DNA of 64,000 nucleotides from assembly GCF_036637135.1 (NCBI RefSeq), contig NZ_JAVWNC010000003.1:5303-69302 (forward strand). The letters run 5' to 3'. Position numbers and translations under genes: made by a program. This DNA is from Anaerorhabdus sp036637135. Lineage in GTDB: Bacteria; Bacillota_I; Bacilli_A; Erysipelotrichales; Erysipelotrichaceae. The notes under the pieces were generated by a model. The model saw only the letters and a list, made by a program, of their open reading frames with translations, had not been told where the DNA came from and ran no database searches. This document shows positions 40,607-48,902 of this stretch, piece after piece; position 1 is the first letter of the stretch, and every line of letters begins with the position of its first letter.

Positions 40607-41556
40607 TGGAACACATAAGCGTATTACTCCATGAGACAGTAGATGGATTAGCTGTTAAAGAAAATGGCTTATACATTGATGGAACTCTTGGAAGAGGTGG
40701 ACACAGCTTACTTGTAGTAGAACAATTGAAAGATGGACATTTATTTGCGTTTGATAAAGATCAAAAGGCAATTGAGGAGTCAAAGGTACGTCTTGAAGAT
40801 TACTTAAATCACATAACATTCATTCATGATGATTTCAAAAACATGAAAAAAGATTTAGAAGAAAAAGGTATCACAGAAGTTGATGGTATAATGATGGATC
40901 TTGGAGTTTCATCACCACAATTTGACGATGCATCAAGAGGGTTTAGTTATCGATTTGATGCAAAACTAGATATGAGAATGGATCAAAGCCAAGAATTAAC
41001 GGCATATGATGTAGTAAATAAATATGATTTTCACGATTTAATGAGAATTTTATATCAATATGGCGAAGAAAAATTTGCAAAACAAATAGCTCGCAGTATT
41101 GAAAGAAATAGATTGATTAAGCCAATTGAAACAACATTTGAATTGGTGGATGTTATTAAACAAGCATTACCAATGAAAGTGTTAAGTAAAAAGGGACATC
41201 CTGCAAAACAAACATTTCAAGCTATTCGCTTAGAAGTAAATGGTGAACTTGAATCGTTGAAACAAGGATTAAGAGATGCGACAAGCATGTTAAAAGTTGG
41301 AGGAAGATGTTCCATCATCACATTCCACTCACTTGAAGACCGCATCGTAAAAGAATTATTTAATGAATTATCAACAGTTGAACAAATTGATAAAAGGATT
41401 CCATTACTACCAGAACAAATGGAAACGCCTGAATTTAAATTGATTAATAAAAAACCAATACTAGCTAGTGATGATGAATTGGCGATAAACAATCGATCAC
41501 ATAGCGCAAAACTTAGAGTATTAGAGAGGGTAAAGAATAATGGCAAAGATTGTTAA
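40606..41556 (+). CDS. rsmH: 16S rRNA (cytosine-1402-N4)-methyltransferase RsmH
   Basis: RsmH methylates C1402 of 16S rRNA using SAM. The 316-residue protein has GTLGRGGHSLLV as SAM loop, the DGIMMDLGVSSPQFDD motif, and ITFHSLEDRIVKELF near the C-terminus. It starts at the TAATG overlap with mraZ and overlaps ftsL by 17 bp. Order and spacing are those of a normal dcw cluster. Confidence 0.97.
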   Translation: MEHISVLLHETVDGLAVKENGLYIDGTLGRGGHSLLVVEQLKDGHLFAFDKDQKAIEESKVRLEDYLNHITFIHDDFKNMKKDLEEKGITEVDGIMMDLGVSSPQFDDASRGFSYRFDAKLDMRMDQSQELTAYDVVNKYDFHDLMRILYQYGEEKFAKQIARSIERNRLIKPIETTFELVDVIKQALPMKVLSKKGHPAKQTFQAIRLEVNGELESLKQGLRDATSMLKVGGRCSIITFHSLEDRIVKELFNELSTVEQIDKRIPLLPEQMETPEFKLINKKPILASDDELAINNRSHSAKLRVLERVKNNGKDC

Positions 41557-41845
41557 GAAGAAAAAAGTTAAAAAATTACGTTTACAAAATTTTACCGTTG
41601 TATTATTTTTGTTTGCAGGATTAGCATCTTTGGGTTCTAGTTTATTCTTGCGTTCATACAACAATTCTTTAAGCGTAGCAAAACAAAAAATAGATGTTGA
41701 GATTGCTTCATATCAAACTGAAAATGAAGCTGTTAAGGTTGAAATCCAAACTTTAAGTTCTCGTGATCGTATTGAATCAATTGCGAGCGATGCTGGACTT
41801 GAATCTAACTCTAACAACATAGTAACTATCGCTAGCGGAGAATAG
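41540..41845 (+). CDS. ftsL: Cell division protein FtsL
   Basis: FtsL is a small bitopic divisome protein. The 101-residue protein has a basic cytoplasmic N-terminus (KIVKKKKVKKLR), one membrane segment (about 19-37) and a coiled-coil-like extracellular part. Sequence similarity is low in this family, so the call relies on size, topology and position between rsmH and a class B PBP. Confidence 0.82.
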   Translation: MAKIVKKKKVKKLRLQNFTVVLFLFAGLASLGSSLFLRSYNNSLSVAKQKIDVEIASYQTENEAVKVEIQTLSSRDRIESIASDAGLESNSNNIVTIASGE

Positions 41846-41847
41846 AA

Positions 41848-44025
41848 ATGAAGAGAAGCAACCGTATGCTTCTATTTATCTTCACCATCACATTAGTAGT
41901 GTCGATTTTGATCGCTTCTAATGTTTTTTTAGTATCTGTAGTTAAAGTTCATGCGGTGAGTAATACGGATTTAAATGAGTATGCAAACAGTGCGAACATG
42001 CGTACAGAAATTAAAAAAGCAACTCGAGGTTATATTTATGATCGTAATGGGACGATTATTGCGCAAGATAATAAAACATATAATATTGTCTGCATTCTTG
42101 ATAAGAATCGATTAGCAAAGAAGAATGAAGTAGCTTATGTTGATGATCCAGGAAAGACTGCAGATGTTTTATCAGTTCTTTTAGGTGGAGATCGGGAAAC
42201 GATTTATAATTTACTTTCAAAAGATGTGTATCAAACTGAATTGGGGACTATAGGACGTAACTTATCAAAAGAGAAAAAAGAAGAAATTGAAAGTTATGAT
42301 TTAAATGGAATTGAATTTACATCATCTATTAAACGTTCTTATCCATTAGGACAATTTGCATCTAGTTTGATTGGGTTTGCACAATCTGATGAATCAGGTA
42401 GTACAGTTGGAAAAATGGGAATTGAATTGATATTGGATGAAGCACTATCAGGGACAGATGGATATAGAACCTATCAAGCTGACAAGAATGGGTTTGTCTT
42501 ACCGGGAATGAAAGTGACTGAGGTTAGTTCAATTAATGGTAATGATGTTGTTTTAACATTGGATAAGGATATTCAAGAATCTCTTGAACAAGCATTCTTA
42601 CAAACAAATGAGATGTTTAATGCTTCCCGTGTTTGGGGAGCGGTAATGGAAGTTGACACAGGTAAAGTGCTTGCATGGGGACAATCACCGTCATTTGATC
42701 CTAATGTATTAAATATTACTGATTACAATAACTTTGGAGCACAATTACCTTATGAACCAGGTTCAACGATGAAATCATTTGTATGGGCTGCAGCAATCAA
42801 TGAAGGCATGTATGATGGGAATGCCCAAGTATATTCAGGACCATATTGTTATAAGTCAGATGGATTAAATCCATATCGTGTACAATCGGGTGGTCTTGGT
42901 TGTATTACCAATGCGAGTTATAAAAACTGGGGTATGGTGGGTTATGATTATGGTTTAATTTTATCTTCCAACTCAGTTACAGCGGATTTATTAACACAGG
43001 TGATTAATCCAGATATTTACGAAGATTATCTTGATCGTTTCCATTTCTTTCAACCAGTAGAAACTGATGGTATTCGAGAAGAAATAGGAATCAAACATTA
43101 TAAATGGCCTTCTGAGAAGATTACAGCTGCATATGGACAAGGTTCAACAGTAACGATGCTGCAACTACTTCAAGCTTACTCAGCTATCTTTGGCGATGGC
43201 AAAATGATGAAACCCTATTTTATTGAAACAGTTCGGGATTCATATGATAGTCAAAAAATAATTTATCAAGCAGAACCTGAAGTTGTTGGAGAGCCAATTA
43301 CTGCAGAAACTGCTTCGCAATTGAGAGATATCTTGTATCGCGTTGTTTATGATGATCAAGGTACAGGAAAACATTATAAAATACCAGAAATTGAAATTAG
43401 TGGTAAAACTGGAACAACACAAGTTTTAGTATCAGGGTCATATGCTTCAGGTAGAACAATTGCATCAGTTATGATGGGAATGCCTGCGAATGATCCACAA
43501 TATATCGTTTATTATGCGTTTGAAGCAGCATATGATCGAAATGCGCACTATAAAACAGAGCCGATTAAGACATTATTAAGAAAGGTTGCAATGCTAACTA
43601 ACCTAACCGCAACTACTCCAAATGCAGAGTCAGTCGATTATCCAGAAGAAGAGGGTTACATTAAGCAAGAAATTAAGAGTTATGAAATGCCTAATTTAGT
43701 GAATCACTCTTATGATTATGCTACATCTAAACTAGATGGTATGGGTGTAAATACTTATATTTTAGGTTCAAGTGACACTGTTATTGATCAATTTCCTAAA
43801 GCAGGAGAGAGTGTTTCAACAGGTCAAAAAGTATTTGTATTAACTGATACAGGTGGATTCTATATGCCAGATTTAACGGGATGGACTAAAAAGGATGTTA
43901 CTGCGTTGTGGGAAATTACGGATTTTGGATTCAAAATATCAGGAAGTGGTCAAGTCATTTATCAAAATGTCCCAGTAGAAGCTTTCGTTACAAAGGACAC
44001 TGAAATTGAAGTTGAACTTCAATAG
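41848..44025 (+). CDS. Class B penicillin-binding protein with PASTA domains (PBP2B/FtsI type)
   Basis: This is a peptidoglycan transpeptidase for septal wall synthesis. The 725-residue protein has an N-terminal membrane anchor (about 8-30), the dimerisation region RGYIYDRNGTIIAQD and the transpeptidase motifs STMK (Ser306), SSN and KTGT (about 520). Two C-terminal PASTA domains run from about 612 to 725. Position after ftsL fits the divisome transpeptidase, named pbpB in Bacillus. It starts 2 bp after the ftsL stop. Confidence 0.93.
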   Translation: MKRSNRMLLFIFTITLVVSILIASNVFLVSVVKVHAVSNTDLNEYANSANMRTEIKKATRGYIYDRNGTIIAQDNKTYNIVCILDKNRLAKKNEVAYVDDPGKTADVLSVLLGGDRETIYNLLSKDVYQTELGTIGRNLSKEKKEEIESYDLNGIEFTSSIKRSYPLGQFASSLIGFAQSDESGSTVGKMGIELILDEALSGTDGYRTYQADKNGFVLPGMKVTEVSSINGNDVVLTLDKDIQESLEQAFLQTNEMFNASRVWGAVMEVDTGKVLAWGQSPSFDPNVLNITDYNNFGAQLPYEPGSTMKSFVWAAAINEGMYDGNAQVYSGPYCYKSDGLNPYRVQSGGLGCITNASYKNWGMVGYDYGLILSSNSVTADLLTQVINPDIYEDYLDRFHFFQPVETDGIREEIGIKHYKWPSEKITAAYGQGSTVTMLQLLQAYSAIFGDGKMMKPYFIETVRDSYDSQKIIYQAEPEVVGEPITAETASQLRDILYRVVYDDQGTGKHYKIPEIEISGKTGTTQVLVSGSYASGRTIASVMMGMPANDPQYIVYYAFEAAYDRNAHYKTEPIKTLLRKVAMLTNLTATTPNAESVDYPEEEGYIKQEIKSYEMPNLVNHSYDYATSKLDGMGVNTYILGSSDTVIDQFPKAGESVSTGQKVFVLTDTGGFYMPDLTGWTKKDVTALWEITDFGFKISGSGQVIYQNVPVEAFVTKDTEIEVELQ

Positions 44026-44071
44026 GGTTCTTGGTATAATAAATAGGCTTTAAATAAGGGGGCTAAGAAAG

Positions 44072-45034
44072 ATGATAATCATGATGTTAGGCGCTTTTCT
44101 TGTCAGTGCAGGAATCGTTTTAATCTTAATGCCTTACTATATTAATTACTTAAAAAAAATTAGTTTTAATCAAGCTGTAAGTGAATACAGTTTAGAAGAA
44201 TATCAAAAGAAAGCTAAAACACCAACTATGGGTGGTGTTTTATTCGTTATAGTACCAGTTCTTGTAACATTCTTATTTATACCAAAAGCAGTATTTGATA
44301 TGGATGTTGCAATTGTATTGTTGGCATTTATAGGGTATGGAGCAATAGGGTTTATTGATGATTACATTATTGTTATTAAGCAAGATAATCAAGGCTTATT
44401 AGCAAGTCATAAATTTCTATTACAAGTTTTATTGGCAGTTATATTCTTTATTGTTTATCAAAGTCATACTTCACTTGATATTGTGATTCCTATATTTCAT
44501 ACTGTATTACCACTAGGTGGCTTATATGGAGTCTTGATCTTCTTTATGTTTGTAGGTGGAAGTAACGCCGTAAACTTAACTGACGGTATGGATGGATTGG
44601 CAGCCGGTTGTAGTGTGATTGCTCTTGTACCATTTTTATTGTTTGCGTTACAAGCAAGAAATATTGCGATTGTTGTATTCATTAGCTCACTTTTAGGAGC
44701 TCTAATAGGATATTTACGATTCAACATTCATCCAGCGAAAATCTTTATGGGTGATACTGGTTCACTGGCGCTTGGTGGATCACTTGCAGCGCTAGCTATG
44801 GTTCTAAAACAGGAAGTAGCATTTTTGTTTATTGGTGGAGTTTTTGTTTGGGAAACATTATGTGTCATCATTCAAATTAGTTCTGTTAAATTAAGGGGTA
44901 AACGAGTGTTCCGCTATACCCCAATTCATTATAGTTTTGTATTACAAGGTATGAAAGAAACCAAAGTAGTACGTTCATTTTGGATACTATCAGTAATTTG
45001 TGCTGTTGTTGGCTTTATTATTGCAGTATTGTAA
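44072..45034 (+). CDS. mraY: Phospho-N-acetylmuramoyl-pentapeptide transferase MraY
   Basis: MraY transfers phospho-MurNAc-pentapeptide to undecaprenyl phosphate, forming lipid I. The 320-residue polytopic protein shows KKAKTPTMGG, the catalytic GFIDDYIIV, NLTDGMDGLAAG and the later FMGDTGSLALGG motif. AAGGGGG precedes the start. Unlike most dcw clusters, murD does not follow; a MurD-like gene lies 7 kb downstream. Confidence 0.96.
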   Translation: MIIMMLGAFLVSAGIVLILMPYYINYLKKISFNQAVSEYSLEEYQKKAKTPTMGGVLFVIVPVLVTFLFIPKAVFDMDVAIVLLAFIGYGAIGFIDDYIIVIKQDNQGLLASHKFLLQVLLAVIFFIVYQSHTSLDIVIPIFHTVLPLGGLYGVLIFFMFVGGSNAVNLTDGMDGLAAGCSVIALVPFLLFALQARNIAIVVFISSLLGALIGYLRFNIHPAKIFMGDTGSLALGGSLAALAMVLKQEVAFLFIGGVFVWETLCVIIQISSVKLRGKRVFRYTPIHYSFVLQGMKETKVVRSFWILSVICAVVGFIIAVL

Positions 45035-45073
45035 AGAAATAGATAAAAATTGATTAAACTAAGGAGGGGTAAT

Positions 45074-45367
45074 GTGCAAGAATTTGATGTTCATAATTCG
45101 CAAATTGAATTGGCTATTGTATTAAAATTACAACAAATTCAACGTGAAGAATTACCTAACTTAACTTATCAAAATATAGAGGATGTGTTGTTTCAATTTG
45201 TGTGGGTTCATCAACCCCCGAGGTCTTTACACGATGCTGTAAATGATATATTATCTTTAACGGCAGATAAAATTGTAAGATACTTGTCTAAAATGGCAAT
45301 TATTGAAGGTTATAACAAGCATTTATCAGATTATAGTGATCTAATAGGAGGAAAGAGACATGAATAA
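45074..45367 (+). CDS. ComN-like post-transcriptional regulator
   Basis: The GTG at 45074 is the likely start, preceded by AAGGAGGGG (45061-45069), giving 97 residues. It resembles Bacillus ComN (YrzD), a small protein that affects competence mRNA and DivIVA-linked localisation. The key stretch LHDAVNDILSLTADKIVRYLSKMAI matches the family pattern, and ComN genes usually neighbour secDF, as here. It overlaps secDF by eight bases. Identification is moderate. Confidence 0.62.
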   Translation: MQEFDVHNSQIELAIVLKLQQIQREELPNLTYQNIEDVLFQFVWVHQPPRSLHDAVNDILSLTADKIVRYLSKMAIIEGYNKHLSDYSDLIGGKRHE

Positions 45368-47654
45368 AAATACAAAGACAAAACGTTTAGTTGTATTTTT
45401 CGTAACAATTGCAGTTATTGCAGCTGTTATCTTGGGCTTCTCAAAAGGAATTTCAAAGAATTTAACTTTGGGGCTAGACCTACAAGGTGGATTTGAGATT
45501 TTATATGAAGTAAGTCCATTAGAAGAAGGTGGAACATTACCGGATATGTCGGCTGTTGCGAAGAGTGTCAGCAAACGTGTCAATGTTTTAGGTGTAAGTG
45601 AACCACAAATTATTATTGAAGGTGATAACCGTATTCGTGTGCAACTTGCAGGTGTTGAAAATCAAGACCAAGCACGTCGTATGATTTCGGCTACCGCAAA
45701 TCTTACATTTAGAGATATAAATGATGAACTTCTAGGCGATGCTTCTATTATTCAAGAAGGCGGAGCTACACTGGGATTCCAAGAAGGAAATCCTGTTGTT
45801 TCTCTTAAAATTGCAGATACAACTGCATTTGGTGATTTAACTGAAAAAGTTTCAAATATGGGTTCTGGTAATAATTTAATCGTTACTTGGTTAGATTATT
45901 CTGAAGGTGATTCCTACAAAGAAGAAGCTCTTAAGTTACAAAATGGTGGAGAAGCTAAGTACATCAGTGCTGCTCAAGTAACACAAAGATTAGATAGTGA
46001 TGCCATTATTTCGGGAAACTTTACAGAAGCTGAAGCAAGAGAACTTGCTGATTTAATCAGTTCAGGATCATTGCCAGTTAAAATGACTGAAATTTCTAGT
46101 AACGTAGTTAGTGCTGATTATGGATTAGGTGCTTTAGCATCTACAAGCTTTGCCGGTATTGTTGGTATATCCTTAGTATTTGCATTTATGATTTTCATTT
46201 ATCGTTTACCAGGTGTCATCGCAAGTATTATGTTAACTGTTTATATCTTTGCAGTATTTGCTATCTATAGCGCAATGGGGGCGGTATTTACACTTCCTGG
46301 TATTGCTGCGTTAGTGCTTGGAGTTGGTATGACTGTTGATGCGAATATCATCACATTCGAACGTATTCGTGATGAATTATATAAAGGACGTAGTTTGCAA
46401 AATGCAGTTAAAGAAGGACAAAATTTGTCATTCTCTACTATATTTGATGCTCAATTTACTACGTTGTTAGCAGGATTAATTATGTATGTGTTTGGTAATG
46501 GGGCAGTAAAAGGTTTCGCTACAATGTTGATGATTACTGTAATTTGTACATTGGTTATTAACGTAGCAGTATCTCGTTTCCTTATGAACCAACTTGTAAA
46601 TTCTGGTGTGTTAGATAATAAAAAAGGTTGGTTTGGAGTAAAAGTTACAAAGATTCCTAATGTATCGAAAAATGAAAAACAAACATATTTTGGTCCATTT
46701 GATAAAATTGATTTCTTAAAACATGCAAAGAAAATGATTATTGTAAGCTTATCTATCTTTGCGGTAGCAATTGCTTTAGCTGGATTTAATATGGCATCTG
46801 GTAAGGGTGCGCTTAATTTGGGAATTGATTTTTCAAGTGGAACGAAGATTACTGTTACTTCTCCAGATAAGATGAATATTGCTGATGTAGAAGCAACATT
46901 TAAAGATTTAGGCTATGACAAAGTTAAGTATCAAGCTTCAGGAGATAATGCAGTTTACGCAACAATTAAAGATGCATTGAATACTGAACAACTTGATGAA
47001 ATTAAATCGACATTCATGGGTATCTATGGTGAAGAACCAGGGGATAACGTGGTAACTCCAGTTGTTGGTAGAGATTTAGTAAAAAATGCAATTCTATTAA
47101 GTCTATTGGCTTGGGTTGCAATGTTAGTTTATATTACATTACGATTTAAATGGGATTATGCTGTAAGTTGTATTGTTGCGCTATTACATGACGTGGGAAT
47201 TGTTATTGCAGTCTTCGTAATTTTCCGTTTAGAATTCAATACCGAACTTATTTCAGTTATCTTGGCTATCATTGGATATTCAATTAATAACTCAATTGTA
47301 GTATTCGATCGTGTTCGTGAAGATTTAAATAATGCGAAGAGTGCTAAACTTACACCTGATTTCTATCGAGGTGTAGTTAATGAAGCATTAGATAATACGA
47401 TTGTTCGTTCAGTATATAGTTCAATTACAACTATTTTACCTATCATATGCTTATTGTTGTTAGGATCAAATGCAATCTTTACATTCACATTTGCAATGTT
47501 TGTCGGATTAATTGCAGGTACTTTATCAAGTGTCTTCATTGCTCCACAAATTTGGTTCTATATCCGTACACATGTGAAAGACAAACCAAAGAAAAAATCA
47601 AAAGCAAAACGTGAAGAACTTGATGAATATACTATCAAAGGAATTAATGCGTAA
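45360..47654 (+). CDS. secDF: Protein translocase subunit SecDF (fusion)
   Basis: SecDF uses the proton gradient to assist protein export through SecYEG. The 764-residue protein fuses SecD (about 1-430) and SecF (about 445-750), as in Bacillus. It has DLQGGFEILYEV after the first membrane segment and a large extracytoplasmic region. GVGMTVDANIITFERIRDE follows in the SecD half. GIDFSSGT and the NNSIVVFDRVRED motif are in the SecF half. GGAGG lies just upstream. Confidence 0.96.
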   Translation: MNKNTKTKRLVVFFVTIAVIAAVILGFSKGISKNLTLGLDLQGGFEILYEVSPLEEGGTLPDMSAVAKSVSKRVNVLGVSEPQIIIEGDNRIRVQLAGVENQDQARRMISATANLTFRDINDELLGDASIIQEGGATLGFQEGNPVVSLKIADTTAFGDLTEKVSNMGSGNNLIVTWLDYSEGDSYKEEALKLQNGGEAKYISAAQVTQRLDSDAIISGNFTEAEARELADLISSGSLPVKMTEISSNVVSADYGLGALASTSFAGIVGISLVFAFMIFIYRLPGVIASIMLTVYIFAVFAIYSAMGAVFTLPGIAALVLGVGMTVDANIITFERIRDELYKGRSLQNAVKEGQNLSFSTIFDAQFTTLLAGLIMYVFGNGAVKGFATMLMITVICTLVINVAVSRFLMNQLVNSGVLDNKKGWFGVKVTKIPNVSKNEKQTYFGPFDKIDFLKHAKKMIIVSLSIFAVAIALAGFNMASGKGALNLGIDFSSGTKITVTSPDKMNIADVEATFKDLGYDKVKYQASGDNAVYATIKDALNTEQLDEIKSTFMGIYGEEPGDNVVTPVVGRDLVKNAILLSLLAWVAMLVYITLRFKWDYAVSCIVALLHDVGIVIAVFVIFRLEFNTELISVILAIIGYSINNSIVVFDRVREDLNNAKSAKLTPDFYRGVVNEALDNTIVRSVYSSITTILPIICLLLLGSNAIFTFTFAMFVGLIAGTLSSVFIAPQIWFYIRTHVKDKPKKKSKAKREELDEYTIKGINA

Positions 47655-47666
47655 TTGATTAAATAT

Positions 47667-47705
47667 TAAAAAACAGCTATATATAAAATATAGTTGTTTT
47701 TTTTG
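47667..47705. terminator. Bidirectional terminator after secDF
   Basis: The long stem AAAAAACAGCTATAT with ATATAGTTGTTTTTT lies between convergent secDF and the MerR gene. Confidence 0.85.
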
Positions 47706-47712
47706 TGCAAAT

Positions 47713-48729
47713 TTAAATTGTAGATTTTCTTTTAATGTCTTGTAATATGGGTTCTGGGCATGAACTAATAAAACTATAGCTAAACCAAAAAATGAGATAC
47801 AAAGAAGAAGTCAGTTCTTGTAACGGACAAATTGTCATGATTTGTTCATAGAACAATGAATCACTTTTAATTTGTCTAGCTACATCATTTACGAGGATAT
47901 TTAATTTTTTATTACATGACTCATATCGTGGACTATATGCAGACATTAATTCTGAGATATTTTTGTAGAACCCTTGTAATGGTAAAAGGATAGGCTGATA
48001 TAATATAGTCCAACGCAATAACAGGGACTGATTATTAATGAGTTCATGGCATCGTTGCATTAAATATTGTTGGAATTCTTCAAATGAGGAAGAGATGCTT
48101 AAATCCATGAAAAGTTTATATGATTGGCTTGAAGTAGTATTAATTTCAATTGCAGATTGACTATATATAATTCGTTGTAAATAGATTAAATTATCTTTAA
48201 ATTGTAGTTGTAATTCTGAAGAGATACGATCCCATAAAAACTTACGATATTCATCTACATGGATATCAAGAAATGGTGCAAGTATTAAGATAGCAATCAT
48301 CCTTGCATCATTACATGGAAATAAGGTTTCAATGTAGTTGTTTGTCGGTTCATCGAGTAATTTAGATATTGAATAATTATCACAAATATATTCTGGAGTT
48401 GCATTTGGAGGGATAGACTCTATAATTGAACAAAGATTTTCCAGTTGCTTTTGATTTTCTATAATTTTATGCTTAAGTAGATTTACTTGTCGATGAAAAA
48501 AATAATTTGTCATTGTTGGAAAAGTGAATATTTCTTGTATAGTTTCTATTGAAAAACCAATCTGTCTAAATAAACAGATTAATTTAAGTTTCCGTAAGTC
48601 TTCATCATCCAAATCGTAATAACCATTATTACTATTTTTAGTAGGATTGATCAAATTTTTCTCAATATAGAAGTGAATAGCTTTTTTAGTTAATCCTGTT
48701 ATTTGTATTACTTCTTGTATCCGCATCAT
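47713..48729 (-). CDS. MerR-family transcription regulator with long C-terminal domain
   Basis: This is a DNA-binding regulator. The 338-residue protein has an N-terminal MerR winged helix (IQEVIQITGLTKKAIHFYIEKNLI, about 3-27, then YYDLDDEDLRKLKLI). A coiled-coil linker runs at about 75-105. The C-terminal domain of about 230 residues is unusually long and unrecognised, probably an effector or dimer domain. It is divergent from the flavin reductase gene, whose promoter has MerR-type spacing. AGGTGATAA precedes the start. Confidence 0.85.
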   Translation of the reverse strand: MMRIQEVIQITGLTKKAIHFYIEKNLINPTKNSNNGYYDLDDEDLRKLKLICLFRQIGFSIETIQEIFTFPTMTNYFFHRQVNLLKHKIIENQKQLENLCSIIESIPPNATPEYICDNYSISKLLDEPTNNYIETLFPCNDARMIAILILAPFLDIHVDEYRKFLWDRISSELQLQFKDNLIYLQRIIYSQSAIEINTTSSQSYKLFMDLSISSSFEEFQQYLMQRCHELINNQSLLLRWTILYQPILLPLQGFYKNISELMSAYSPRYESCNKKLNILVNDVARQIKSDSLFYEQIMTICPLQELTSSLYLIFWFSYSFISSCPEPILQDIKRKSTI

Positions 48730-48743
48730 TTATCACCTATTAA

Positions 48744-48777
48744 AGTATAACCTAAGGTAACGGTTTGAACAATGAAA
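48744..48777 (-). promoter_or_regulatory. Promoter/operator of the MerR gene
   Basis: On the minus strand TATACT (48744-48749) is a -10 with a weak -35 TTGTTC 17 bp upstream. The spacer holds the palindrome ACCTAAGGT (48750-48758) and the wider dyad AACC-N9-GGTT (48749-48765), a probable autoregulatory operator. Confidence 0.45.
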
Positions 48778-48847
48778 TCTTGTGATTTTCTTAACAAATT
48801 TATAATTATTTCACAAAGTAGCTTAAAAAGGCGTATTTTTTTCATAC

Positions 48848-48878
48848 TTGACTGTCCTTTAAGAGCTTCTTTTATAAT
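48848..48878 (+). promoter_or_regulatory. MerR-type promoter of the flavin reductase gene
   Basis: TTGACT (48848-48853) and TATAAT (48873-48878) are good hexamers but are separated by 19 bp. An over-long spacer is the hallmark of promoters activated by MerR proteins, and a MerR gene lies directly opposite. Confidence 0.62.
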
Positions 48879-48902
48879 TGAGTTACAAATGGAGGAAAGA
48901 AA

